Source of the DNA: CAZVNZ01 sp964628515
GTDB taxonomy: Bacteria > Bacillota > Clostridia > Christensenellales > Christensenellaceae
Assembly (NCBI GenBank): GCA_964628515.1
Contig: CAZVNZ010000005.1
Span: 1 to 64,000 of the forward strand
Length of the DNA stretch: 64,000 bases
Direction of reading: 5' to 3'
Made by a program: the position numbers and the translations under genes. Within the stretch, counting starts at the first letter, position 1. Every line of letters starts with the position of its first letter. A model generated the notes under the pieces. It worked only from the letters and a program-made list of their open reading frames with translations. It did no database searches and was not told where the DNA came from. This document shows, piece by piece, positions 27,013 to 35,245 of the stretch.

Positions 27013-28392
27013 ATGAAGATTGCAGTTATAGGCGGAGGGCCGGGGGGCTATGTAGCCGCACTTACCGCCGTAAAAAAGGGTGCAGAAGTGGTGCTTATAG
27101 AAAAGGAGCACTTAGGGGGCACTTGCTTAAACAAAGGTTGTATACCCACAAAAACATTACTGCACAGCGCAAATTTATATAACGAAACTAAAGAATTTGC
27201 AAATTTAGGCATTAATACAGAGGGTGTATCCATAGATTTTAGCAAAATCACAGAACGAAAAACAAAAATTGTAGCTCAACTGAGAAAGGGTGTAGAATAC
27301 CTTTTAGCAAAAGGAAAGGTGGAGGTAATAACTGGGGAGGCATCCTTTGCAACCAAAGACACACTTACGGTAGCAACAAAGGGGGAGATGCTAACCATAA
27401 ATGCGGATAGCATTATTATTGCCACGGGTAGTGTGCCCTCTCAAATACCCTTAGCGGAAGTTAATCATAAAAATATTATAAACAGCGACAGCGCCCTTGA
27501 GTTAGACAACCTCCCAAAAAGCATGGTTATTGTGGGCGGAGGGGTAATAGGCTGCGAGTTTGCCCAATGCTTTGCACGTTTGGGTTGCAAGGTTACTTTA
27601 ATAGAAATGTTGCCCGCACTTATAGATACAATGGACGCAGATTTAAAAGAAACACTTAAAAGAGCCTTAAAAAAGGACGGTGTAGATGTGGAGCTTTCAA
27701 GCAGACTAACGCAAGCAGAGGATAAAACCACGGAGGTTGAAGTAATCTACATCAACGCAGAGGGCAAAGAAAAAAGGGTAGTAGCGGAAAAACTGTTTGT
27801 AGCCACAGGCAGAACGCCAAACACCCAAGGACTAAATTTAGAAAATGCCAACATAGAATACACAAATAAGGGTATTAAAACGGATAAGCATATGGGCACA
27901 AATACGAAAAATATTTATGCCATAGGCGATGTTACGGGGGGTATTCAGTTAGCTCACGTTGCGTCTCACCAAGGTGTTATTGCGGTAAACAATATTTTTG
28001 GAGGTAACGACGAATTTGACGACACCGCAATACCCTACTGCATATACACAAATCCGGAGATAGCAAGCATGGGGCTTACGGAAAAGATGGCTACAAAAAT
28101 GGGTATAGAGGTAAAAACAGGCACTTTTCCCGTTAGTGCCAATGGCAGAGCATTAATAGAGGGTTGCAAAGACGGATTGAGCAAGGTGGTATTAAGCAGG
28201 GAGGATGATACTGTTTTAGGGGTGCATTTAGCCGCCCCCAATGCCACAGAAATGGTGTCCTTGCTTAGTGGCATTATAAAATTCGGCGCAACTGCTTTTG
28301 ACGTGGAAGAGTGGATTTTTGCCCACCCCTCCGTTAGCGAAATTATACACGAAAGTGTACTGGATGCAAATAAAAAGGCAATACATAAATAA
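27013..28392 (+). CDS. lpdA: Dihydrolipoamide dehydrogenase (E3)
   Basis: An FAD enzyme (459 aa) that reoxidises dihydrolipoyl groups and makes NADH. The FAD motif 'VIGGGPGGYVA' is at the N-terminus. The redox disulfide is Cys38-Cys43 in 'GGTCLNKGCIP'. The NAD-binding 'VGGGVIGCEFAQ' and the second FAD motif 'IYAIGDVTGG' follow, and the C-terminal catalytic His-Glu is in 'HPSVSEIIHE'. It is 7.4 kb from the E1/E2 genes but on the same strand and inside the same cluster. No other E3 is in the window, so it very likely completes that complex. Confidence 0.95.
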   Translation: MKIAVIGGGPGGYVAALTAVKKGAEVVLIEKEHLGGTCLNKGCIPTKTLLHSANLYNETKEFANLGINTEGVSIDFSKITERKTKIVAQLRKGVEYLLAKGKVEVITGEASFATKDTLTVATKGEMLTINADSIIIATGSVPSQIPLAEVNHKNIINSDSALELDNLPKSMVIVGGGVIGCEFAQCFARLGCKVTLIEMLPALIDTMDADLKETLKRALKKDGVDVELSSRLTQAEDKTTEVEVIYINAEGKEKRVVAEKLFVATGRTPNTQGLNLENANIEYTNKGIKTDKHMGTNTKNIYAIGDVTGGIQLAHVASHQGVIAVNNIFGGNDEFDDTAIPYCIYTNPEIASMGLTEKMATKMGIEVKTGTFPVSANGRALIEGCKDGLSKVVLSREDDTVLGVHLAAPNATEMVSLLSGIIKFGATAFDVEEWIFAHPSVSEIIHESVLDANKKAIHK

Positions 28393-28409
28393 ATTATAAG
28401 AGGTGTAAA

Positions 28410-28706
28410 ATGGCACAAAAATATCCCGTAAAAATAACAGTTTATAAGAAATTTGATTGCAAAGAGCTACCCGATTACTCGGGGGGATGTCATGCTTTTG
28501 ACGAAGGTGCGGAGTTTTTAGTAAAAACGGACGGCAAAATGCCGGAAGGCTTTTGTACATGGGCATGGCACGATTTATGGCCGGTAATTATGATTTTGCG
28601 TTTTGGTGGCAAGCTAACCTACTGCAAGCAGGAAAACATGATGTACTCCGCATGCTCGGACGGGCTGTCCCCCGTTGTATTTAAGTTAGAAAGGGTGGAG
28701 GCTTAA
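28410..28706 (+). CDS. TIGR04076 family protein
   Basis: A 98-residue soluble protein of the TIGR04076 family of small cysteine-containing proteins with unknown function. The family pattern is visible: a 'VKITVYKKFDC' start, a 'PEGFCTWAWHDLWP' centre, an 'LRFGGKL' turn and a final Cys-Asp segment leading to 'SPVVFKLERVEA'. It begins 17 bases after lpdA and is probably co-transcribed. Its stop codon overlaps the stop of the convergent regulator gene. Confidence 0.8.
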   Translation: MAQKYPVKITVYKKFDCKELPDYSGGCHAFDEGAEFLVKTDGKMPEGFCTWAWHDLWPVIMILRFGGKLTYCKQENMMYSACSDGLSPVVFKLERVEA

Positions 28707-29677
28707 GTTGTTTCGAGTGCGTTAAGCATAGATAGTGCGGCAATTTCGTCTATTATCATACGGCTAAAATAACCCCCTCGTGCTCCGCCGATAAGAGACT
28801 CCGTTTTATCGTTTCCGCTGGCAAGCACCACAACCTCGGGAAGTTTTTTTAGCACACTTAGGTCTATTGTAAGCACTCTGTCATCAAGAATAGAGGGCAC
28901 AATTACGCCTTGGGAGGTTATGGTTTTGGAGAAGATTTCCCCTTGGTCTTTAAGGGGACGGGCAATTTTCTTACATTCGTCTTTTGTAAGATAGTTGCTG
29001 TAAAAGGGTATGCGGTTTTCTTGCAAGGTGGAGCCAGCGCCAAAAAAAGCAATGTCTATCTTAGGAAAAAGGGAAATATGCTTTTTAATTGCCGGCTCTT
29101 CTAAAAGCATAGTTTTAAGTAGGGTGTTTTGCACAATGTAGGGGGCAGGAAACAAAGACCAGTTTGCACCGGCTTTTTGGGCAACGGTTTTTACAATATC
29201 GTGCCCATCTATGTAACCGGCGCTAAGTGCGGATTGAGATGCCACACTACCGGATATTTGCAAAAATAAGGAAGAGGGATAGGCTTTTTTGGGTGCAAAC
29301 TCCTTTACCATTGTTTGTAAGGTGGTGCCCCAATCAAAGCCCACAACCATGCCGTCTTTAAGATTATCCAGCAAATGCTTTGCAGATGCCTTGCCCACAT
29401 TGGTTTTGGATTCCTTGGGGTTAGAGCCTGAGGGCACTATGGTAACTTGCTTTAAATTAAGTATTTCGCAAAGCTTGGACTCTAACTGCCTGTAATACAT
29501 GGGCTTGCTGTTAATGCGAAATTCCACGATATTCATATCCCGACATTTTTTTAAAATACGGGATACCTTAAAACGAGAGATGCCAAACATTTCTGCAATA
29601 TCCTCTTGAGACATATCTCCTAAGTAATAAAGGGTTGCAATTTTGCTAAAGGTTTCTCGGTTTTCTTCATAAATCAT
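28703..29677 (-). CDS. SorC-family sugar-binding transcriptional regulator
   Basis: A 324-residue regulator. An N-terminal winged helix-turn-helix (about 18-50, 'SQEDIAEMFGISRFKVSRIL') is followed by a large SorC/DeoR-type effector domain (about 60-320) that binds a phosphorylated sugar. Such regulators usually repress, or sometimes activate, nearby sugar genes. It is divergent from the aldolase gene. The 116-base divergent region holds the dyad TGCTCA-N2-TGTGCA, whose minus-strand TTGAGC can serve as the regulator's own -35, suggesting autoregulation. Confidence 0.92.
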   Translation of the reverse strand: MIYEENRETFSKIATLYYLGDMSQEDIAEMFGISRFKVSRILKKCRDMNIVEFRINSKPMYYRQLESKLCEILNLKQVTIVPSGSNPKESKTNVGKASAKHLLDNLKDGMVVGFDWGTTLQTMVKEFAPKKAYPSSLFLQISGSVASQSALSAGYIDGHDIVKTVAQKAGANWSLFPAPYIVQNTLLKTMLLEEPAIKKHISLFPKIDIAFFGAGSTLQENRIPFYSNYLTKDECKKIARPLKDQGEIFSKTITSQGVIVPSILDDRVLTIDLSVLKKLPEVVVLASGNDKTESLIGGARGGYFSRMIIDEIAALSMLNALETT

Positions 29678-29703
29678 TTGTATACCACCAAATTAACTTT
29701 TTT

Positions 29704-29732
29704 TTGGAATATGTACAATGATATCATACAAT
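29704..29732 (+). promoter_or_regulatory. Promoter of the aldolase operon
   Basis: TTGGAA (29704-29709), a 17-base spacer and TACAAT (29727-29732). The predicted start near 29739 lies inside the operator dyad. Confidence 0.5.
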
Positions 29733-29745
29733 GCTCAAATGTGCA
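29732..29745. promoter_or_regulatory. Operator-like dyad in the regulator/aldolase divergent promoter (site 3 of 3)
   Basis: TGCTCA-AA-TGTGCA. It overlaps the predicted start point of the aldolase transcript and the -35 of the regulator transcript, a repressor-like position. Confidence 0.6.
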
Positions 29746-29793
29746 ATATATAAATAGGCACTAAAATAATTAAAATATTTAAGGAGTAAAATA

Positions 29794-30459
29794 ATGGCAA
29801 TTTTAAAAGAATTAAGACAAAGGGTGCTTGTGGCTGGAAAAAAACTTCGGGAATACGATTTAATCGTAATGGCAGGAGGCACGGTTGCCGCAAGGGATGA
29901 TGAGACAGGGTATTGCGTAATAACCCCAAGCGGAATGGAATACGAAGAGCTTACCTGGGAGGATATGTGCGTAATAGACATTAATACCTTTGAATTAATA
30001 GACGGGCACAGACGGCCTTCTTGCGCTTGCGATATGTTTACAAAAGTGCTACGAGACAGGCAGGATATTGCTTGCGTAACCCACGCACATTCTAAATATG
30101 CCACGGCATTTGCATGTTGCAATATGGAAATACCCGTTGCCACCACAACTATGGGTAATTTAGTGGGAGGGCCGGTGCCTTGTACTAACTGGGTACATCC
30201 CGATCCTCATAACGAAGAATACTTGCAAGATATTGTGGACTGTATGGGCAAAGGCTATGCGGTAAATATACGTAATCACGGTTTGGTGGTTGGCGGGCCT
30301 ACGGTAGAAGAGGCAATCGAAAATATAATTACCTGCGAGGTGTGCGCACATACCGCCTTTGTTGCAATGCAGTTAGGCAACCCCTATTGGCTAAACGAGG
30401 ACGAAACCAAAAGAGCCCACGACTTTGCAAAATCTGTTGTAGGGCAACATTTAAAATAA
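29794..30459 (+). CDS. Class II aldolase / sugar-phosphate 4-epimerase (AraD/FucA family)
   Basis: A zinc-dependent enzyme (221 aa) that either cleaves a ketose-1-phosphate (fuculose/rhamnulose-phosphate aldolase type) or epimerises L-ribulose-5-phosphate at C4 (AraD type). Zinc ligands are His97 and His99 in 'THAHSKYATA' and His162 in 'IRNHGLVVGG'. The acidic residue after 'PSGMEYEEL' fits the catalytic acid. With the UlaE-like epimerase next in the cluster, a 4-epimerase feeding D-xylulose-5-phosphate to transketolase is attractive, but aldolase activity cannot be excluded. Confidence 0.88.
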   Translation: MAILKELRQRVLVAGKKLREYDLIVMAGGTVAARDDETGYCVITPSGMEYEELTWEDMCVIDINTFELIDGHRRPSCACDMFTKVLRDRQDIACVTHAHSKYATAFACCNMEIPVATTTMGNLVGGPVPCTNWVHPDPHNEEYLQDIVDCMGKGYAVNIRNHGLVVGGPTVEEAIENIITCEVCAHTAFVAMQLGNPYWLNEDETKRAHDFAKSVVGQHLK

Positions 30460-30471
30460 AGGAGTATTAGT

Positions 30472-31419
30472 ATGAAATATCGTAAACTTGGTAACAGTGG
30501 CATTGATGTTTCCGTAATTGCACAAGGTACTTGGGCAATGGGCAACGATTTTTTTGGTGATGTAGACGTAGACTTAGCAATTAAGTGTATACAAGAATCC
30601 ATAGACTGTGGTGTAAATTTGGTGGATACGGCGGCGGCATACGGCGAGGACGGCGAATCGGAAAAGGTGGTAGGCAGAGCCATAAAGGGCAGAAGGGATA
30701 AAGTCGTGCTTGCAACCAAACTGGGTGTACTCCGCTTTTACGGGCAAAACTATGTAAAATGCAGCGACCCAAACGTAATGCGTATCGAAATAGAAAACTC
30801 TTTAAAAAATCTGCAAACGGATTATATAGATTTGTATCAAATACATTGGCCGGACCACAACAACCCCTTAGAACCGGCGTTAGAGCAAATGCTTAAATTT
30901 AAGCAGGAGGGAAAAATACGTGCCATAGGCGTTTCTAATTTTTCTGTGGAGGAGATAAAAACGGCGGTGCAAGTAGCAGATATTGCCAGCATGCAACCAC
31001 CCTTAAACTTGCTAAACAGAAGTAGTTTTGAAAACGGAATAATGGATATTTGTGTTAAGAACAATTTAGGAGTGCTTACCTACGGCTCTTTAGGCGGTGG
31101 TATACTCACGGGCACTATGGAAAAACCGGTTTTGGGGGGCAAAGAATTAAGAGGTGCTTTTTACAGTTTTTACGAAGAGCCTATGTGGTCTAAGTGCAAC
31201 AAACTAATTGCTGTGCTAAAGGAGATAGCAGACGGAAGAAATGCAAGTGTTGCGGAGGTTTCCATAAACTGGGTGTTGGCGCAAAAGGGTGTTACATGCG
31301 CACTTTTAGGGGCAACCACTCCAAGTATGGCTACACAAAACGCAAAAGCGGCAAATTGGGAGCTTACGGCAGAAGAGGTTAAAAAAATAGACGAGGCGTA
31401 CACCAAAATTATGGGATAG
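30472..31419 (+). CDS. Aldo/keto reductase
   Basis: An NAD(P)H-dependent (beta/alpha)8 oxidoreductase (315 aa) acting on aldehydes or ketoses. The catalytic tetrad is recognisable: Asp and Tyr in 'LVDTAAAYGEDGES', Lys in 'VVLATKLGV' and His in 'LYQIHWPDH'. The cofactor-binding 'AIGVSNFS' and 'ALLGATTPSMATQN' segments are present. It starts 12 bases after the aldolase. It probably reduces or oxidises the sugar or sugar acid before phosphorylation. Confidence 0.92.
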   Translation: MKYRKLGNSGIDVSVIAQGTWAMGNDFFGDVDVDLAIKCIQESIDCGVNLVDTAAAYGEDGESEKVVGRAIKGRRDKVVLATKLGVLRFYGQNYVKCSDPNVMRIEIENSLKNLQTDYIDLYQIHWPDHNNPLEPALEQMLKFKQEGKIRAIGVSNFSVEEIKTAVQVADIASMQPPLNLLNRSSFENGIMDICVKNNLGVLTYGSLGGGILTGTMEKPVLGGKELRGAFYSFYEEPMWSKCNKLIAVLKEIADGRNASVAEVSINWVLAQKGVTCALLGATTPSMATQNAKAANWELTAEEVKKIDEAYTKIMG

Positions 31420-31451
31420 CAGTATAAACTAATATAGGGGAGGCTGTAATA

Positions 31452-32690
31452 ATGGAGCGATTAAGGGTACTGGCAGATATGTGGGCGGAGGAAGCCCATA
31501 GGGATAAAATGCAGGAAAGAAAGCAGATTTGGCAAGCACTCAACGATTTTGCGCCTATTCGCCCTGCTATACTTGCAGAAACCTGTTTAATGACAGACTA
31601 TGTAACAGAGGAAGAGCTTTTGTGCCAAGACGAGTATTTGCGGAACATAGAAAGGTATATGATAGAAAACATCCGCCATGCAAAAGAAATAGGGGACGAT
31701 TTTGTATTGGAAAAATATATGCGTATCCCCTGGGATGTTTGCATAAGCAGTTTTGGTGTTGACATTAAAGAAAAGCATGCAACGGATATGTATGGGGACA
31801 AGGTTGCCTGCACATTTGAGCACCCAATAGCAAATAAGGAAGATGTAGCTAATTTAAGACAACGCACATTTTATATAAACAAGCAGGAAACCATAGAAAA
31901 ATGCCAAAGGCTAAACGAAATTTTTAAGGGCATATTGCCTGTGCAAATAGGGGGTATAGACCCTGTTTACGGTAGCGGAGGGTACTCCCCCTTTTGTGGT
32001 TTGCTTATAACGGAAATTACATTAAATTTATATAAACTAATTGGCATGGATAACATTTATTTTTGGCTGTACGACAACCCAAAACTTTTCCACAAGCTTA
32101 TGCGTTTTGTTACAGACGATTTTATTGCTCTGCATAAATTTTTGGAAAAGGAGAATTTACTTGCCTACAACTCGGATAATTCCCTTACAGGAGGGAGGTA
32201 CGGCTACTGCAATGAAGCTATACCCAAAAACCCCATAACATTAAAAGATTGCTGGCTTTGGTGCAATGCGGAGGAAACAACTACAATTTCGCCCGAAATG
32301 TACAAAGAATTTATTTTGCCTTACCTAAAAGAGGGCGCATCACTATTTGGAAAAATCTATTTTGGATGTTGCGAAAATATAGAAAGCAGATGGGAATTAA
32401 TTAAGGGCAGTATACCAAACATTAAAGCGGTGTCCACCTCCCCCTTTAGCAACGTAGAGGCGGTGGGGGAGTTGTTGGGCGATAAATATATACTTTCCAA
32501 AAAATTACAGCCTGCATATTTAGCCCAAAAAGAGCCGGACTTTGCAAATGCAAAAAAGGATATTCAAACAACGCTAAAAGCAAGCAAAAGTGGCAATGTA
32601 GAGCTTATTTTAAGGGATGTTTACAGGGTAGGTGCAAACAGAAAAATGTTTAGCGAGTGGGTAAATTTGGCAAAGAGTTTAATTAACTGA
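31452..32690 (+). CDS. Uroporphyrinogen decarboxylase-superfamily protein, long type
   Basis: A 412-residue member of the UroD/cobalamin-methyltransferase superfamily. It ends in the pattern 'FGCCENIESRWELIKG', 'AVSTSPFSNVEA', 'DKYILSKKLQPA', found in a group often annotated only as UroD-domain proteins. The zinc-binding His of the methyltransferase branch is not at the usual place (Phe-Gly-Cys-Cys here), unlike the protein at 20738. It is the last gene of the aldolase operon. The function is unknown; a sugar or methyl-transfer role is an inference from context only. Confidence 0.7.
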   Translation: MERLRVLADMWAEEAHRDKMQERKQIWQALNDFAPIRPAILAETCLMTDYVTEEELLCQDEYLRNIERYMIENIRHAKEIGDDFVLEKYMRIPWDVCISSFGVDIKEKHATDMYGDKVACTFEHPIANKEDVANLRQRTFYINKQETIEKCQRLNEIFKGILPVQIGGIDPVYGSGGYSPFCGLLITEITLNLYKLIGMDNIYFWLYDNPKLFHKLMRFVTDDFIALHKFLEKENLLAYNSDNSLTGGRYGYCNEAIPKNPITLKDCWLWCNAEETTTISPEMYKEFILPYLKEGASLFGKIYFGCCENIESRWELIKGSIPNIKAVSTSPFSNVEAVGELLGDKYILSKKLQPAYLAQKEPDFANAKKDIQTTLKASKSGNVELILRDVYRVGANRKMFSEWVNLAKSLIN

Positions 32691-32803
32691 AAACTGTTTT
32701 TGCAAGGCTCGTTTTTTCTTCTAAAGGTAATTTTTCTGCACAAAAAACTGTTTATTTTAAAATACTAAGGGGGGAAGTGCCGATATTTAGAAAAATACAT
32801 TCT

Positions 32804-33298
32804 TTATATATATTTTAGTGTTTGTATTACCTCTAAAAATATTGGGTGCTTTTCCTCTAATTTTATTGAATTGCATCGAAAAAAAACTCCTATTTCAATA
32901 TTTTGAAAAAAACCTGCATAATATAAAGAATAATACTCTCTATCTAAACCAAAGGAAGTAAACTGAATAACAGCATAGTCTATATTATTAAAACTTGTTT
33001 TATAAACTCCATATTTAATAAAACCCGGAATGATGCGAGAAAAAGTAGCGGCATAACTATTTGCCTTTTCATCTACATTAATCGCTTCTTCTTTGGCTAT
33101 TTCTCTTTTATGAAGTTGTATAAGCAAATCTTCGTCGTTACCGTCAAAGAAAATTGCACTCGGTCTAATATTTTCCCAAGGATATTGATTGGATATTTCT
33201 TCATATGTTTTTTGTTGTATTTCATTTGGAACTTCAATACAAAAAGTGCCATCAAATAATTCAATAGTATTAGTTTTTTTCATTACATTCTCCTTCAT
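32804..33298 (-). CDS. Hypothetical protein at the end of the lipoprotein array
   Basis: I do not recognise it. The protein is about 164 aa, soluble, without signal or membrane segment, with alternating beta strands and aromatic residues. It is the last gene of the leftward unit that starts with the WXG helpers and effector. Its 5' flanking bases are the same as the spacers between the three lipoprotein genes, so its start lies at the edge of the duplicated unit. Two starts are possible: the ATG at 33298 and one five codons later, each with AAGGAG. An immunity or accessory role is only inferred from position. Confidence 0.6.
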   Translation of the reverse strand: MKENVMKKTNTIELFDGTFCIEVPNEIQQKTYEEISNQYPWENIRPSAIFFDGNDEDLLIQLHKREIAKEEAINVDEKANSYAATFSRIIPGFIKYGVYKTSFNNIDYAVIQFTSFGLDREYYSLYYAGFFQNIEIGVFFRCNSIKLEEKHPIFLEVIQTLKYI

Positions 33299-33319
33299 AT
33301 CTCTACTCCTTAATATGTG

Positions 33320-33943
33320 TTAATCCCAAATGCTTTCGGTAAATTTACCGCCATTATCTTGGGGAACTAAAAAATCCAATACTTCTTCACCAGTTTTATA
33401 ATGCTCAAAAATTACATGAACACTACATTTTTCGGGATCTACACCACTAAATATTTGATATAGCAACATGCTTACTTGAATTGCAGTAAAGCTTATTATC
33501 ATAATCTCAGGGTCTTTTCTCATCATTTCACCATCCCATCCAAACCTAACCTCGCTTAAATCATCGTTGGTTTTAATATAGTATTCCTTACCGTAGTCTT
33601 TTCCTATGTTTTCCCATTGTACAGTATAATTATTAATAGCCTCTATTTGATCATCAATCCACATTTGTTGTTGCTTTTTTGTTACGGTTATTGTCATGGA
33701 GCCATCTTTATTTATTTCAGCTTTTGTAACTCGTTCATTGTTTATGCTGCCTTCATATAATTTTTCTGCTGTTATTCCTGCAGTATCAATAACTTCTGTA
33801 GTCCAAATAAAAGTCAATAAATCCTCAGGTAATGGAGTTGGTGTAGGGGAAGATGAGGGAATTGGTTCTTGTGCGCAGCCAACATATACAAATATCAGCA
33901 ATATTACGGTTGTTACAATGACTATTTTTTTTATTTTTTTCAT
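33320..33943 (-). CDS. Putative immunity lipoprotein, array copy nearest the end
   Basis: A 207-residue lipoprotein with an N-terminal signal ending in 'YVGC' and a short Pro/Thr linker ('SSSPTPTPLPEDLLTF'). Its C-terminal half (from about residue 110) is almost the same as that of the copy at 34610. Its middle (about 50-110) differs from both other copies. No enzyme motif is seen. It follows a WXG-domain effector gene in the same direction, which suits an extracellular-face immunity protein, but this is inference. Confidence 0.7.
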   Translation of the reverse strand: MKKIKKIVIVTTVILLIFVYVGCAQEPIPSSSPTPTPLPEDLLTFIWTTEVIDTAGITAEKLYEGSINNERVTKAEINKDGSMTITVTKKQQQMWIDDQIEAINNYTVQWENIGKDYGKEYYIKTNDDLSEVRFGWDGEMMRKDPEIMIISFTAIQVSMLLYQIFSGVDPEKCSVHVIFEHYKTGEEVLDFLVPQDNGGKFTESIWD

Positions 33944-33964
33944 ACCGCTACTCCTTAATATGTG

Positions 33965-34588
33965 TTAATCCCAAATGCTTTCGGTAAATGAGCCGTCATT
34001 GTTATGGGGGGAAGAAAAATCATATACTTCCTTACCTGTTTTATAATGCTCAAAAATTATGTTAACATTACATTTTTCAGGATCTACACCACTAAAAATT
34101 TGGTATAACAGAGCACTTACTTGTATAACTCTTAAGCTTATCGCCATAATCTCGGGGTCTTTCCTCATCATTTCCCCATCCCATCCAAGCCTAATCTCGC
34201 TTAAATCATCGTTGGTTTTAATATAGTATTCCTTACCGTAGTCTTTGCCTATGTTTTTCCATTGTACTATATACTCATTCAAAGTTTCCATTTCCCATTC
34301 AAGCCATATTTTTTGTTGTTCCGAAGTAATGATATACGTAAGGGAGCCATCTTTATTTAATAATACATCAAATACCTTTTCATCATCTTTCGCACTTTCA
34401 AAATGTTTTTCAGCAGATAATCCGGTAGTAGCTATAATTTGTGATGGAATTACAAAAGTCAATAAATCCTCAGGTAATGGTGTAGGCGTAGGAGTTTGTG
34501 AGGGAATTGGTTCTTTTGCACAGCCAACATATACAAATATCAGCAATATTACGGTTGTTACAATGAATATTTTTTTTGCGTTTTTCAT
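33965..34588 (-). CDS. Putative immunity lipoprotein, middle array copy
   Basis: A 207-residue lipoprotein, paralogue of its two neighbours and exactly 645 bases from each. The N-terminal half is nearly identical to that of the copy at 34610. The C-terminal half has its own variants, such as 'MAISLRVIQVSALL' and 'YDFSSPHNNDGSF'. The signal peptide, 'YVGC' lipobox and 'PTPTPLPEDLLTF' linker are kept. AGGAG precedes the start. The function is unknown; immunity is inferred from duplication behind an effector gene. Confidence 0.7.
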   Translation of the reverse strand: MKNAKKIFIVTTVILLIFVYVGCAKEPIPSQTPTPTPLPEDLLTFVIPSQIIATTGLSAEKHFESAKDDEKVFDVLLNKDGSLTYIITSEQQKIWLEWEMETLNEYIVQWKNIGKDYGKEYYIKTNDDLSEIRLGWDGEMMRKDPEIMAISLRVIQVSALLYQIFSGVDPEKCNVNIIFEHYKTGKEVYDFSSPHNNDGSFTESIWD

Positions 34589-34609
34589 ACCGCTACTCCT
34601 TAATTTGCG

Positions 34610-35233
34610 TTAATCCCAAATGCTTTCGGTAAATTTACCGCCATTATCTTGGGGAACTAAAAAATCCAAAACTTCTTTGCCAGTTTTATAATGCTCAAAA
34701 ATTACATGAACACTGCATTTTTCGGGATCTACACCACTGAATATTTGATATAGCAACATACTGACTTGAATTGCAGTAAAGCTTATTATCATAATCTCGG
34801 GGTCTTTTCTCATCATTTCCCCATCCCATCCAAATATAACCTCGCTTAAATCATCGTTTGTTTTTATATAGTATTCCTTGCCGTAGTCTTTGCCTATGTT
34901 TTCCCATTGTACTATATATTCATTCAAAGTTTCCATTTCCCATTCAAGCCATATTTTTTGTTGTTCCGAAGTAATGATATACGTAAGGGAGCCATCTTTA
35001 TTTAATAATACATCAAATACCTTTTCATCATCTTTCGCACTTTCAAAATGTTTTTCAGCAGATAATCCGGTAGTAGCTATAATTTGTGATGGAATTACAA
35101 AAGTCAATAAATCCTCAGGTAATGGTGTAGGCGTAGGAGTTTGTGAGGGAATTGGTTCTTTTGCACAGCCAACATATACAAATATCAGCAATATTATTGT
35201 TATTACACTTACTATTTTTTTTGCATTTTTCAT
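34610..35233 (-). CDS. Putative immunity lipoprotein, copy next to the effector; mosaic of the other two
   Basis: A 207-residue lipoprotein lying 12 bases after the effector gene. Residues up to about 105 match the middle copy, while the rest matches the third copy ('IISFTAIQVSMLLYQIF', 'LDFLVPQDNGGKF'). It looks like a recombinant between them. Signal peptide, 'YVGC' lipobox and Pro/Thr linker are intact. As the first gene after the effector it is the best candidate for the cognate immunity protein. Confidence 0.7.
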   Translation of the reverse strand: MKNAKKIVSVITIILLIFVYVGCAKEPIPSQTPTPTPLPEDLLTFVIPSQIIATTGLSAEKHFESAKDDEKVFDVLLNKDGSLTYIITSEQQKIWLEWEMETLNEYIVQWENIGKDYGKEYYIKTNDDLSEVIFGWDGEMMRKDPEIMIISFTAIQVSMLLYQIFSGVDPEKCSVHVIFEHYKTGKEVLDFLVPQDNGGKFTESIWD

Positions 35234-35245
35234 ATAATAGCTCCT

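Larger units (their letters stand above)
33320..35233 (-). repeat. Three-copy tandem gene duplication, 645-base period
   Basis: Three genes of equal length (624 bases) are spaced exactly 645 bases apart, with near-identical 21-base spacers including the ribosome site. Identity is patchy: the halves of the three copies are shared in different combinations, a sign of unequal crossing-over or gene conversion. Confidence 0.9.

Noticed and set aside
32691..32803. Mobile-element border between the sugar cluster and the secretion region
   Set aside because: No inverted or direct repeats, integrase or tRNA remnant seen at the change-over.
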